A stretch of DNA of 64,000 nt from Macrolepiota albuminosa. Lineage: Eukaryota > Basidiomycota > Agaricomycetes > Agaricales > Agaricaceae. The notes beneath the pieces were generated by a model. It saw only the letters and a program-made list of their open reading frames with translations. It did not search any database and was not told the DNA's origin. Both the position numbers and the translations under genes were made by a program. Of this stretch, positions 32,619 to 43,312 are shown piece after piece. The stretch spans positions 186,001-250,000 of the forward strand of contig JAMWFC010000085.1 in NCBI GenBank assembly GCA_027475525.1, read 5' to 3'. Position 1 is the stretch's first letter. The number at the start of each line of letters is the position of its first letter.

Positions 32619-33734
32619 GTGTCACAGCCTCTACTACATACACCCATGTCATCTGACTCCGACCCTATGACCACTACAGCACCAGAGGATGCGGTCAGCA
32701 TCCTTCAAAGCGGGATCACTTCTATCCTTGATGCCATCAACCACCTTATCCCCACTTGGGGTGCCACCGCCGCCAATCTCGATGTCACCGCCCAGTCAGT
32801 AAATCAGCTCGCCATAGCCACTGCACAGTCCGTGGATGCTACCACAAACAACATCGCTGCTATTACCAATCGACCTCAGCCTCACATCAACGTGGCTGTA
32901 AATCCTAGAACTGTTCCTCTCCCGGATGAATTCAAGGGGTCTAAAGATAAAGCAGCCTACTTCCTACGTTCCTGCAATCAGTACTTCGCACAAGCAGAGG
33001 TCCTAAGGGATGAAGTAAAAATAGCCACGGCATTGGCCTTGATGAAGGGCGACAAAGCAAGCAAGTGGGCAGAAAATCAGCTGGAACTCATCCAAGACGA
33101 AAAACAGGGGGCACTTACCACCTGGACGCTGTTCCAAGCTACCTTTAGAGACCATTTCGGAGACCACACCCCCCAGGAAACTGCCGCAGCCAAGATTCGA
33201 ACCCTCGTTATGGGAGATAGAGCGGCAGACGATTATAACACCGAGTTCGACAACCTTAAAAATGACACGAGGTGGAATGAGGCAGCGTTGCTCGATCGTT
33301 ACAAATTAGGTCTGGAAAAGAATCTGCTTATGAAGATTTATCAATGCGATCCCCTTCCCAGGACTTTGCAGGAGTGGCAGGACAAGGCGGACTTACTTGA
33401 TCGACAGTGGAGGCAGTCCAAAGTCACGGCCGGTAGGGCAGAGGAGGAGCGACGTGGCCTGAGGAGTTCGAATAAACAGACAAATGCTCCACAATCATCG
33501 ACGACACAACCCAAACACCCCAATACTCAGACAACTAGCGCCGCTGACCCCAATGCAATGGACGTAGACGGAACTCGAAAACGCGGACCCCCCACTTGTT
33601 ACAACTGTGGGAAAGTGGGCCACATCGCACGGAACTGTCGTTCACCCAAAGTCATCAAAGTAGTGGAAGTAGGGGAGATGACCGATGAGATGAAGAAGGC
33701 GGTGGCGGCTCAACTTTGCGAACAGGGTTTTTAA
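32619..33734 (+). CDS. Family D gag
   Basis: 371 aa. A capsid region (VPLPDEFKGSKDKAAYFLRS, then YFAQAEVLRDEVKIATALA, KASKWAENQLEL, FRDHFGDHTPQETA) and a C-terminal CCHC knuckle (CYNCGKVGHIARNC). It forms the virus-like particle and binds RNA. The start ATG at 32619 is followed by other ATG codons (32646, 32667); I chose the longest. The last codons CAG GGT TTT TAA contain the slippery heptamer. Confidence 0.92.
   Translation: MSQPLLHTPMSSDSDPMTTTAPEDAVSILQSGITSILDAINHLIPTWGATAANLDVTAQSVNQLAIATAQSVDATTNNIAAITNRPQPHINVAVNPRTVPLPDEFKGSKDKAAYFLRSCNQYFAQAEVLRDEVKIATALALMKGDKASKWAENQLELIQDEKQGALTTWTLFQATFRDHFGDHTPQETAAAKIRTLVMGDRAADDYNTEFDNLKNDTRWNEAALLDRYKLGLEKNLLMKIYQCDPLPRTLQEWQDKADLLDRQWRQSKVTAGRAEEERRGLRSSNKQTNAPQSSTTQPKHPNTQTTSAADPNAMDVDGTRKRGPPTCYNCGKVGHIARNCRSPKVIKVVEVGEMTDEMKKAVAAQLCEQGF
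33725..33731 (+). promoter_or_regulatory. -1 ribosomal frameshift site GGGTTTT
   Basis: The heptamer fits the X XXY YYZ rule in the gag frame (G GGT TTT), directly before the gag TAA (33732-33734). A slip of -1 leads into the pol frame (LRGSACSRMAGH), which is open from upstream of this point. Pol has no good start of its own that would fit gag-pol fusion better. Confidence 0.7.
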
Positions 33735-36700
33735 GGGGCTCAGCATGTAGCCGAATGGCTGGGCACGCTCAAGATTCCAATTTCAGTATTAATACAATTT
33801 CTTCAGTAACGGAACAAGGACATTTTATTAAGAACCAGGAATCTAAGGCTAAACAACAGGAGTCTATGGTAATAAGCGGAATCCGAAAAACCTCTACGCA
33901 AGTTAATATAGAATTACGACGCCTAGACAACTACGAAACTTTAAAAGTCGAAGGACTTTTAGACTCAGGCGCAACCAATATGTTTATACACAAAGATTTT
34001 GCCCAGAAACACAAACTACCAATTCAGAAACTACCTCGGGCCGTACCAGTATTTAATGTCGACGGATCGAAAAACGAGAACGGATCCATAACAGAATTTG
34101 TACCTCTAAGAATGAGATACAAAAACCACTCGGAAAAAGTTTATTTCTATGTAGCGAATATAGGGAGATCGGACGTCATAATCGGTCACAACTGGTTGGA
34201 GAAACATAACCCCGAGATAAACTGGGAGACGGGGGATATATCCTTCAACCGGTGCCCGAGTTCTTGTGGGAGAGGGAGGATTGATAAATTAAAAACTGAT
34301 GCAAAAACGAGGCAACGTGCGAAAAAGGATCAAAAAACAGCAGTCAAAGAGGAAGTCGTTGGCGAAAAGAATGCAGAAAAGACTAAAGAAGTAAAGAAAT
34401 TCAGATGGCTAAAGGAAGGTCACCAATACGTACGATTTTTTAATCCCGACGTAGGGATTTTTGATAATCTTTTCTTCGAAAAGAGCCGTATGCCGGCGGC
34501 AGCGGCACTAAGAATAAATGCAACGTCGAATATTTCCCAGCGAATAGCGCAGAAGAAAAAGGAACGGGAACGGAAAAAGACCATGAAAGAGATGATACCA
34601 GAGCAATACTATCAACCATATAAGTTAGTGTTCGAAAAGGAAGGATTTGATGACTTGCCTCCACGGAGACCGTGGGACCATGCAATCGACTTAGTACCCG
34701 GAACAACGCCCAATAAAGCCGCGAAAGTCTACCCAATTAGTCCTCAGGAACAAAAGGAACTCGACCAGTTCTTGGAAGAAAACCTTAAAAGTGGGTGCAT
34801 ACGCAAGTCAAAGTCACCGTGGGGATCAGGATTCTTCTTCGTAAGAAAAAAGGACGGAAAATTGAGACCAGTCCAAGACTATCGAAAACTAAATGCGGTA
34901 ACGGTTAAAAATGCTTATCCACTGCCGTTAATCTCAGAGATCATCAACAAGTTACGGCACGCGCGAGTATTCTCTAAAATGGACGTGAGATGGGGTTTCA
35001 ACAATATCCGAATTAAGGAGGGGGATGAACATAAAGCCGCGTTCTTAACCAACCGAGGATTATTTGAACCAACCGTGATGTTTTTCGGACTTTGCAACTC
35101 TCCGGCTACTTTCCAGACAATGATGGACAACCTACTTAAAGATTTAATTCTCCGCGGTGTCGTAATGGTATATATGGACGACATCCTAATATATACCAAA
35201 ACCCTTGCGGAACATCGTAAAGTGGTCCTTGAAGTTTTAGATATCCTGGAAAGAAATAAACTGTATTTAAAACCGGAAAAGTGCGAATTCGAGAAGCCAA
35301 AGATAGAATACCTTGGGGTTATTATCGGAGAGGGAAAGGTGGAAATGGACCCGGCTAAATTAGCCGCAATCAGCGAGTGGCCCGCGCCGAGAGGAGTAAA
35401 GGAGACGCAATCGTTCCTAGGATTTTGCAATTTCTATCGAAAGTTCATTGAAGGTTTTGCATCGATCGCGCAACCCCTATACCGACTCACAAGGAAAAAC
35501 CAGGGGTTTCGCTGGACGACGGAATGTGACCAATCATTTCAAACGCTAAAAACCAAATTAACCTCCTCGCCCGTCCTAACTTTAGCTAGCGACAACGACC
35601 CCTTTAAGATAGAAGCCGACGCATCAGACTACGCCTCGGGGGCCGTACTGTCACAAAAACAAGGCAACGAATGGCACCCAGTAGCTTATTACTCAAAAGG
35701 ATTCTCTGCAACGGAAAGAAATTATGAAATACATGATAAAGAACTGTTAGCTATTATTAGGGCTCTAGAAGAATGGCGTCACCTCGTACAAGGGAGCCAA
35801 CACAAAATCGAGATATGGACGGATCATAAAAACCTGGAATATTTCTTGACAGCTCGGAAGTTAAATCGTAGACAAGCACAATGGTCAGGGTTTTTGGCAG
35901 ACTATGATTACTCTTTAAAACACAAGCCAGGAAAGACAATGCTAAAACCAGACTCACTGTCTCGGAGACCGGACCACAAAGTTGGAACAGAGACCGACAA
36001 CGATAACGTAACCCTGATTTCCGCCGAGCATATATCAACGCTGCTTATTGACAGCGCAATAACAATGGCGACAGAAGGAGATAAGATAATACAGGATCTG
36101 AGACGAAAGGACCAAGTTCGAATTAACGAAAAAGACAAGTTCGCGCAGTGGGAACAAAAAGACGGACTCACTTTCCGAGACGGACTAATAGTGGTGCAAG
36201 ATGACGAAATCAAGAGACGTATCCTAGAACTATATCACGATTCAACCACGGCAGGACACCCAGGGAGAGCTAAGACAAAGGAATTAGTCACTAGAAACTA
36301 CTGGTGGTCGAAAATGACTGAATACATTAACAAATACGTCGACGGATGCAGAAAATGTCAGCAGACTAAAATCTTCCCACAAAAACCACGAGGCCTGTTA
36401 TCGCCTAATCTTATCCCAGAGTTTCCCTTTCAAATAATTTCGACCGACTTCATTACAGGATTACCCGTTTCGTTAGGATATGACGCGATAATGATAGTAG
36501 TCGACCGCTTTAGCAAACGCATTTTCGCGATCCCCTGTAACAAGGAAATTGATTCAGAAGGAGCGGCAGTCTTGTTCAGAGATCACGTATGGCGTCATGA
36601 GGGTTTACCCTACACCGTCATCAGTGATAGGGGATCACAATTTGCTTCCGCCTTCACGAAGAAACTTTACAATTTACTGGGAATATCACGGAATATTTCA

Positions 36701-37588
36701 ACAGCCCATCATCCACAAACCGACGGACAAACGGAACGTATAAATCAGGAAATCGAACAGTATCTTAGGTTATTTGTGAATTACCACATGGACGACTGGG
36801 CTACTTGGCTACCCCTCGCGGAATTCTGTTACAACAACCGAGCCTCAAGCGCTACCGGGAAGTCCCCCTTTTTCATAAATAAAGGCCGAGAAGTTAATAC
36901 GGGACTTGACCCCACTCCTGCATCTAGAAACATAGAATCAGCAGATGAATTCGCCTCTCGAATGAAGGAAGTGCGGGAAGAAACAAAGGCTGCACTAAAC
37001 GGAGCAGCGGAGGATATGAAACGATTTTATGATCGACATTATCAGGCGGAAGAATATCAAGTAGGAGATAAAGTTTGGCTTAACGCTGAACACATTTTCA
37101 CAGGGAGGCCGAAGAAGAAACTTGATTGGAAACATCTTGGTCCGTTCCCTATTAAGAAAAAACATTCACCCCACGCGTACGAGCTTAAACTACCCAAGTC
37201 TTGGCGGATGCATCCGACCTTTAATGTAACAAAACTTCGTCGATATACTGGAGACGACTTTAACCGCCCCATCCCTCGTGTTACACTGAACGTCAGAGGA
37301 GAAAACTGGGAACCCTCAATCATTCTCGACTCACGACTCAAGAACGACAAGCTGGAATATTTACTTAGATGGAAGGATCAAGCGACCTCAAGGGATACGT
37401 GGGAACTCGAAACGCGCGTTAGCACAGAGTGCCCGGATCTAATTATTGACTTTCATCGATCCAACCCGGCTGCAGCCCGACGGATTTCACTGAGGGACTA
37501 CAATAGCCTTACATTCGTACCCATTCCAACCCGTCTTATCGACACGACTCTTAGCTCGTCCGGAGTACTCGCCTTGAAAGGAGGGTAA
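33732..37588 (+). CDS. Family D pol: protease, RT, RNase H, integrase, chromodomain
   Basis: Open frame 33716-37588, -1 relative to gag. Protease: GLLDSGATNMFIH (DSG near residue 83) and VIIGHNWLEKHNP. RT: RPVQDYRKLNAVTVKNAYPLP, SKMDVRWGFNNIRI and the catalytic VYMDDILIYT (near residue 486). RNase H: IEADASDYASGAVLSQ, AIIRALEEWRHLV, WTDHKNLEYF. Integrase: zinc finger HDSTTAGHPGRAKTK to CRKCQQTK, core STDFITGLP, VISDRGSQFAS and HHPQTDGQTERINQEIE (DDE). A chromodomain tail follows (EYLLRWKDQATSRDTWELE). All active residues are present. Translation probably depends on the frameshift. Confidence 0.95.
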
Positions 37589-37887
37589 TGTCATGATCCG
37601 GCTTGATTATCTATTTATTTGTTTATTTATTTTACTTTTTATTACGATTATACACCCCTCTTGAACTCCTTTTATCCTCCTTTCGATTCTCGTAGTTCCG
37701 GTCTCATAAGTATCCACTTTCTCGTCACTTCCTCGTCATTTTAACTCCTGTAGTTATCACAAGGACAGTCGAACCTAGCTTATGATTATTAGAAGTAGAA
37801 TATAAAAGCTCATGTATTCGATACCAAACTCTAACTTCGTTGCTGTTGGTTTTTCTCTGATTTAATTTATTAAGTCAGTTCCTAACA
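37589..37887 (+). repeat. 3' LTR of family D
   Basis: 299 bp, preceded by the purine-rich AAAGGAGGGTAA, which should be the polypurine tract and overlaps the pol stop. Followed by the duplication gatac. Confidence 0.95.
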
Positions 37888-37892
37888 GATAC

Positions 37893-38371
37893 CCTCAGTC
37901 GTTTGTACACAGACTGAGGATTCGGATACTTACTGTGTCTGTATCTAGGTTCGACTTCAACACGATGATCCCACGATGATGGATGATGGGTGTGTGATTC
38001 GGATACTTACTGTGTCTGTATCTAGGTTCGACTTCAACACGATGATCCCACGATGATGGATGATGGGTGTGTTCTGGAGTGTGGCACCTTTTTAAGGCCT
38101 TAAGTGTGGCTTATTCACTGACATATCATTTCGGACATAAAAATATTCCATTTTATGCATCCATAAGGAACACGCATATACATAAGAACACGATTTCAGC
38201 AGACAAGCTCATCCAATTATATCAAGCCCAACGGTACCTTGATGTACATAATTCGTTACACTATACTAACTGTACCGCAGATGTATACTTGTAGATTATC
38301 CTAGGATAGAGTCGATTGCACTACAGATAGAGATATACACTTGTCTAGATCCAATTGTCCAGATTCCAACA
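37893..38371 (+). repeat. Right part of a copia-type LTR relic
   Basis: It begins with the hairpin CCTCAGTC/GACTGAGG (37893-37919) and ATACTTACTGTGT, as in the copia-2 LTR, and may end at GATTCCAACA (38371), close to the GATTCTAACA end of copia-2. It contains a 77-bp tandem duplication (37919-38072). The left part is before the family D element. Confidence 0.5.
37919..38072. repeat. 77-bp exact tandem duplication
   Basis: Units 37919-37995 and 37996-38072 are identical. Non-coding LTR-like sequence. Confidence 0.95.
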
Positions 38372-39283
38372 GCATGGACGCAGCAATAATGTCAGTACTA
38401 CTTTGAAGTCGAAGCATCCGAATTTTGCCTTACAGCTTTCTTCGTGAGTCCGACAAAAGCGTGACGACCTCTGCCAATCGGTCGTGCAAGGGAAATCGCC
38501 AAGGAGGGCATTTTAATAAATATGAGGAACGTTCATCGAACGCAGGCACAGGACCCCTGCAGTCAAAGCTTCGTCACTACGTATTCGACGCATTCGTCGC
38601 AACAGCATCATCATACGTAGAAACTCGGCTCCGAAGGTAAGGGGTGCATAGCGAGGCTCGAGAACAGACAACTCCCAGTTGTAAAGCGACTGTCACTGTC
38701 GCCACAGACTGGGTAGTATGTTGGGATAATGGAGAGAAACTGGAGGAAATCGCTACGCAGATGTAGTTTATATACATAATCATATAATCACGGACCATCG
38801 ATAAAAGATGGTGTGCATGACATATGACGTCTGTCGACATGCGGGCGAGGAAACTTTGGCAGAACCCGTGCCGCGCTAACAGGACGCAATCACCCCAAAA
38901 GAGTAATTGGCTATCAGGATGAGGAAATTAAAGCAGGTCACGATGTCATGAAACAAAAGGTTGAACGTGGAGTATATGCATGGAGTGAGAGAAAAGCAGC
39001 GATAATCTATCGGTCTGGACCAGAGATGGTCAGATGTCTTGGTCACTGGTCAAAACCAATGCGAGGTAACACATGTATTTGAGGGTCGTTGCACATTGTA
39101 CAACGTATGATGGCAGTGTTTGAGGTCGATTGAGGAAGACAGACAGACACACATCTGAAGATGGATCCGGCCAAATGATTGTCTGGATAATCGAGAGTCG
39201 AGTGCGTGACGCGAAGGACGGGATGTCACTTCTCAAGACGCTTGTTCAGCCTTGGAATATATTGATATTTTACATTGAGTATT
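38372..39283. other. Intergenic, nothing recognised
   Basis: Only short open frames without motifs. The part from about 39200 may act as upstream sequence of the tRNA gene. Confidence 0.5.
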
Positions 39284-39357
39284 GGCCGACTAGCTCAGTT
39301 GGTTAGAGCGTCGTGCTAATAAAGCGAAGGTCTTGGGTTCGATCCCCACGTTGGCCA
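39284..39357 (+). tRNA. tRNA-Ile (anticodon AAT)
   Basis: 74 nt, no intron. Acceptor GGCCGAC pairs with GTTGGCC (one G-U), discriminator A. D arm GCTCAGTTGGTTAGAGC. Anticodon loop CTAATAA, anticodon AAT. T loop TTCGATC. It ends before T-rich sequence within about 30 bp (GTTTTTTATC), which fits RNA polymerase III termination. Two stem mismatches (G-A at 31/39 and T-C at 49/65) are unusual; the gene may be functional or slightly decayed. Confidence 0.85.
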
Positions 39358-39580
39358 TGACATTTCTGGCATCCTTTCTAGAATGTTTTTTATCTATTCT
39401 TCTTGATACAACAGGTAGACAGATTCTCATGCCATATTTTACATGACATACACAGCTGCAGAGCACGATTTTATAATACTAGTAAATGAGTAGCTTTAAA
39501 CAGTATGTAATGAATCTCGCGGCCATATAGCCTAAGAGTGCAAACAAGTTTAGATCTGCTGATGTTCAGTCACTCACCTG

Positions 39581-40735
39581 TTATTTCAAGCTCCTCAGCT
39601 TTCTGATGACGTCTTGCATGTCTCTTTGATTCCACTCACCACTCCATCCCTGGCTCACTTCCTTCCGATGAATCAAGTCTTTCCCTCGACTTGTCCACTC
39701 AGACACCGGCACCAGCCGCCCTAACTGATCTCCTATCGGAACTCTGTTTGCGTGAAATGGTTTCTCCGGCCGAACGTGCAGAGGCACATGTGGCCAAGAA
39801 ACAAACTCAGGGTGTAATGAGCTAGGAGATGAAAACGAATTCCCACTCTCCAATTGCGTGGATACCTTGCGCTGCGTGTAGATACGTGAAGCAGAAGTAG
39901 GTTGATCGTTGTCACCGTCTTCGTCACTTTTGTCCTCTGTTATCCCTGTACCGTTTGTATCCGCGTTGTTCATATCATGCGAAAAGCCAGTTCCTGGTGC
40001 GAAGAGAACCAGCGACTCACGGCGTGGAGGCGGTTTGATAATCGGCTGACCGTCATTGCGGAGCTTCCCTTCATGAAGACGTGAAGGAGGAGCGGGAGAA
40101 GTTGCTGTCAATTCGCGGGAGACATCGTGCAGAGGACTTGTCTGAAGCTGAGTAGCCGTGGATAAGCTGGATCGAGTAAGCTTCGCCGACCTCTCTTCTT
40201 CTTCTTCGTCCGTGATTGCCATCGACCCAACTAGGTTCTCGATTTCGTCATCGATGAAGGAACTCCAAGGACGGTCTGTCGTAGTTGAAAACACAATGGA
40301 AGAAAAAACTGTAGCGCTTAAAGGTCGGGGATGAGGCGTTGAAAGGTCCATTGATTTTGTTGGTATGATGGTATCGGAAGGACGATTTTGGCGGGATAAT
40401 AAGTGCGGGGTGGGGATCGTAGAACGAGTTTCCAATTTTGCCGGATACTTGGACCAAGTATGGCTCGTAAGGGTAGTCGTGATTGCAGAGATGTGTGGAA
40501 GGGTAGCAAGGGTAAAGTTCCTCTGCCTAAATAATTTCAACCTTGGTCCAGTCTCGTGTGTAGTCTCGGAGGCGATCGGACATGGTGGGTCAGGAAAGAC
40601 TGTTACATTAGGTATCTTCGCACCGCGAGAGACAAGTTCAATGGGGATGTGTTCTCCCAATGTCCGCATCACCTTCTCGTGTGTCCGTCGTTTGATTTCC
40701 TCTTCAGAAGGTCGTTCCAGAGATATCTGGGACAT
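39581..40735 (-). CDS. Hypothetical protein, Ser/Pro/Thr-rich
   Basis: 384 codons from the first ATG after an in-frame stop. No known domain. The N-terminus is charged and helical (RPSEEEIKRRTHEKVMRTL). The middle is low complexity with acidic runs (DEEEEERSAKL). The C-terminus is better ordered, with several Trp (EFVSWPHVPLHVRPEKPFHANRV, VSEWTSRGKDLIHRK, GWSGEWNQRDMQDVIRKL). The same frame is open upstream to 41029 except for one stop (near 40790), so the gene may start further up with a short intron that I could not place. Confidence 0.6.
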   Translation of the reverse strand: MSQISLERPSEEEIKRRTHEKVMRTLGEHIPIELVSRGAKIPNVTVFPDPPCPIASETTHETGPRLKLFRQRNFTLATLPHISAITTTLTSHTWSKYPAKLETRSTIPTPHLLSRQNRPSDTIIPTKSMDLSTPHPRPLSATVFSSIVFSTTTDRPWSSFIDDEIENLVGSMAITDEEEEERSAKLTRSSLSTATQLQTSPLHDVSRELTATSPAPPSRLHEGKLRNDGQPIIKPPPRRESLVLFAPGTGFSHDMNNADTNGTGITEDKSDEDGDNDQPTSASRIYTQRKVSTQLESGNSFSSPSSLHPEFVSWPHVPLHVRPEKPFHANRVPIGDQLGRLVPVSEWTSRGKDLIHRKEVSQGWSGEWNQRDMQDVIRKLRSLK

Positions 40736-43312
40736 AAACGGGGGCGACTCAGGGCCTACGGTTTCAATTACTGGGGAGTCATCAGAGGGTTATGTGGAAC
40801 AAAAGTTGGTGAAATCAAGGAACAATGACGGAGGTTGGTCATCGTGTTTCTTGAGGTGTAATTCATGATGCGAGGAAGTGGTGTCAGTTTCGTAAGGAGG
40901 GCAAGAGACATGTGATTGACTTTCCACGAAAGCCATGGAATGCTTAGATTCTTTGGGGAGGTTCATTTGGGCATCTTCGAATAACGCCAGCGTCGAAGCT
41001 AATTCGAGTTCAAAATATGAAAACCACAAGGTGAAGTAGCAATACTTTGGGAGGATCGTATTGAGTCATTAGAAGACATTGAAGAAGCGACGGTGAAAGC
41101 CGCAAAGCGAACGCGTGAGGATATACCAGAAGCAAAGAGCTTTGGTGGCCGAATGTGAAAGCGAATTTTAGGATGACTGGTGTATGGACTCAGTTAAAGT
41201 ACCAGATTACGATCGATCCTTAACAGCGCTCGTACTCGTTGCCTCTAATTAGCTGTCGTTCCAGATAACGACTCTGGCAAACGGGAGTGTGCAGATCCTT
41301 GGAATTGGGGACATACTGAGTCACCTGGGGTGTGTCTCCACCTGCGTGATGTTCGTACATATTTCCGTACGCGTATACCCGTCGTGTCATGTGTGACAAA
41401 TGTCAATAATGTGAAACTGGCTATCGCCGCCGTAACAGAAATACGCAAGAGACCCACATATGCACAAGTGCATGCAGACACATTTACACAATATTCAGAG
41501 CGCCGAGTTAGGCTATAAAAAGCGAAAAACGGCTTCAGGAGAACATGAGGCGTATTCACTCTGAGAGGAGTGCCATAACTGTATCGAATAAGAAGGATCT
41601 TGACGATCTCAGTTGAACTCGATGATGACTTGGCATAAGTAGAACTTAGCCATGACGATCATCATAGTTCTGCCAAAGTCCGACAATCGTAGATAAAGAA
41701 GGACAGGCGGGCCGGCAATATCCGGGTTCCCGATCAATCGCTACGTCCAAATGTAAGTTTGCTGGAGGGAGGCACGGAAGGAAAGCAGGACGCGTTTTGG
41801 GACGAACGTCACACTCACGCTCCTTTGAGCTCTTGGATTGAAACCGGCACCTCTAAACTTACGCGTGGTCAGATCGAGCGGTGGAGGTGGTCGAATGATA
41901 TGTTGACAAACGTTCTTTCCACCAATCAATATATTCGGGTTCCCGATCAATCGCTACGTCCAAATGCCTATGGGATCGGAATGTGCAAGCTTGTGTTAGA
42001 ACTCGCCATGGGCATCGAGCAGATCGGGCTAACACGGTGGCCTCAGGGTCAATTTCTCTCTCTGATATACCGACAACAGTCTCATTTACTACTATTGCAC
42101 ACCTTCAGTCTTCGACGCTAGACTGAGGGCGAATTGACAATATTTCGCTTCTTCTATAAAACACTGATATTCGTACCGTAGAGTTTGTTATTAGGTAGAG
42201 AGTTGGTCTCTTAGAGGGATTAACCTCAATGGTCGGTCGTTTCTCGGAGATGGGGTACGAGTAGACGTTATCAGAGGAAGACTCCGTAGACTACAGAAGT
42301 CCGGAACAAAGAATAGATATTTCGTTTTAAAAGAAGAAGCCGGAGGATTCAGTGTTCGACTGAGGAGGGAAGTCAAGATTCGAAGGATAAGGAACGGAGG
42401 AGGGGAAACGACTGAGACGAGGAGTATTGGAAAGAACCACGACTGCGCAAAGGCCTGAACCCATGGGGTAGACTGCCGACCAGCCGTCAGAACCCGAGAA
42501 GTATGCCGAGAATGCCGTTGACACCGAAGATGATGCCATGCGTAATGCCGAACGGTCCGAGGCAATGCCGTACAGCCGAATCGTCAAGAATCCCGAGAAC
42601 AAGTATCGGAAAGACAATGAAGACAACCCAGACGAAGCTCAACGCCCGAAAATGGGGGCGGACGAAAACCTGTCTCTTCTATTGTCAAAGTAGCCTTTTT
42701 ATACATATTCTACAGTTTCTCGGGATCGTCGATTCCTACCCTGCACGCCCTACATCGCCGATCCCCATCCCAATTTACATCTCGACTGTCGGTCAGTCTC
42801 ATGATCCTCAAAATTATTTTCTCTTTCCATAATTGTCCAATCGACTTCCCAATTTGTTCATTCAACTTTCCATCCGTAATCCCACATCATGTATAACCTT
42901 TCCAATCCGTGTCGAATCCCTTTTGCCTCTTCTCGGCATTGTTCCATTTGTAGTATTCGCTCCCCTACCACAACGGTACATGAACATAGAGTTTTCGGCG
43001 CTAGAATGTGCAGTTTATTATTACTAACAGCTTAGATCTTGACAAAAATGTCGAAGCTGGGTCACACGTTGAATGTCTTCATGGCTTTCAAGGAGACAAA
43101 GGGAAACAAGGTAGATTGAGAGATCCAGCCGGTCTTGAAGCTTGAAGTGCGGGGAACCGATAGTTCTGTGTGAACCTAGACATCTTAGTAGTGATCAAGA
43201 TTCAAAAGAACAGTATACCAGATCCTGTACAGATCAACTCGTTGCTCAATCTCTGACAAAAAAAAACTGCTCACGATCAATGTAAAAAGGAGAAATCCTT
43301 CCAATCCTTCAT
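40736..43312. other. Intergenic region with small repeats
   Basis: A 36-bp direct repeat with one mismatch is at 41718-41753 and 41931-41966. A copia-LTR-like hairpin, CTTCAGTC/GACTGAGG, is at 42103-42128, which suggests another LTR relic near 41994-42190. Overlapping open frames at 42191-42832 on both strands show no motif. Nothing else is recognised. Confidence 0.45.

Larger units (their letters stand above)
31822..37887 (+). mobile_element. Complete young Ty3/gypsy chromovirus, family D
   Basis: The two 299-bp LTRs (31822-32120 and 37589-37887) differ at one base that I can see (CATGAATTCG against CATGTATTCG). Flanked by the duplication gatac (31817-31821 and 37888-37892). It contains gag, a GGGTTTT slippery site and a 1290-codon pol frame ending at the 3' LTR, with no internal stop. 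All catalytic motifs are present, so it may be active or have been active very recently. Confidence 0.96.

Noticed and set aside
42191..42832. Overlapping open frames on both strands
   Set aside because: Frames of similar length on both strands with no recognisable domain; probably chance.
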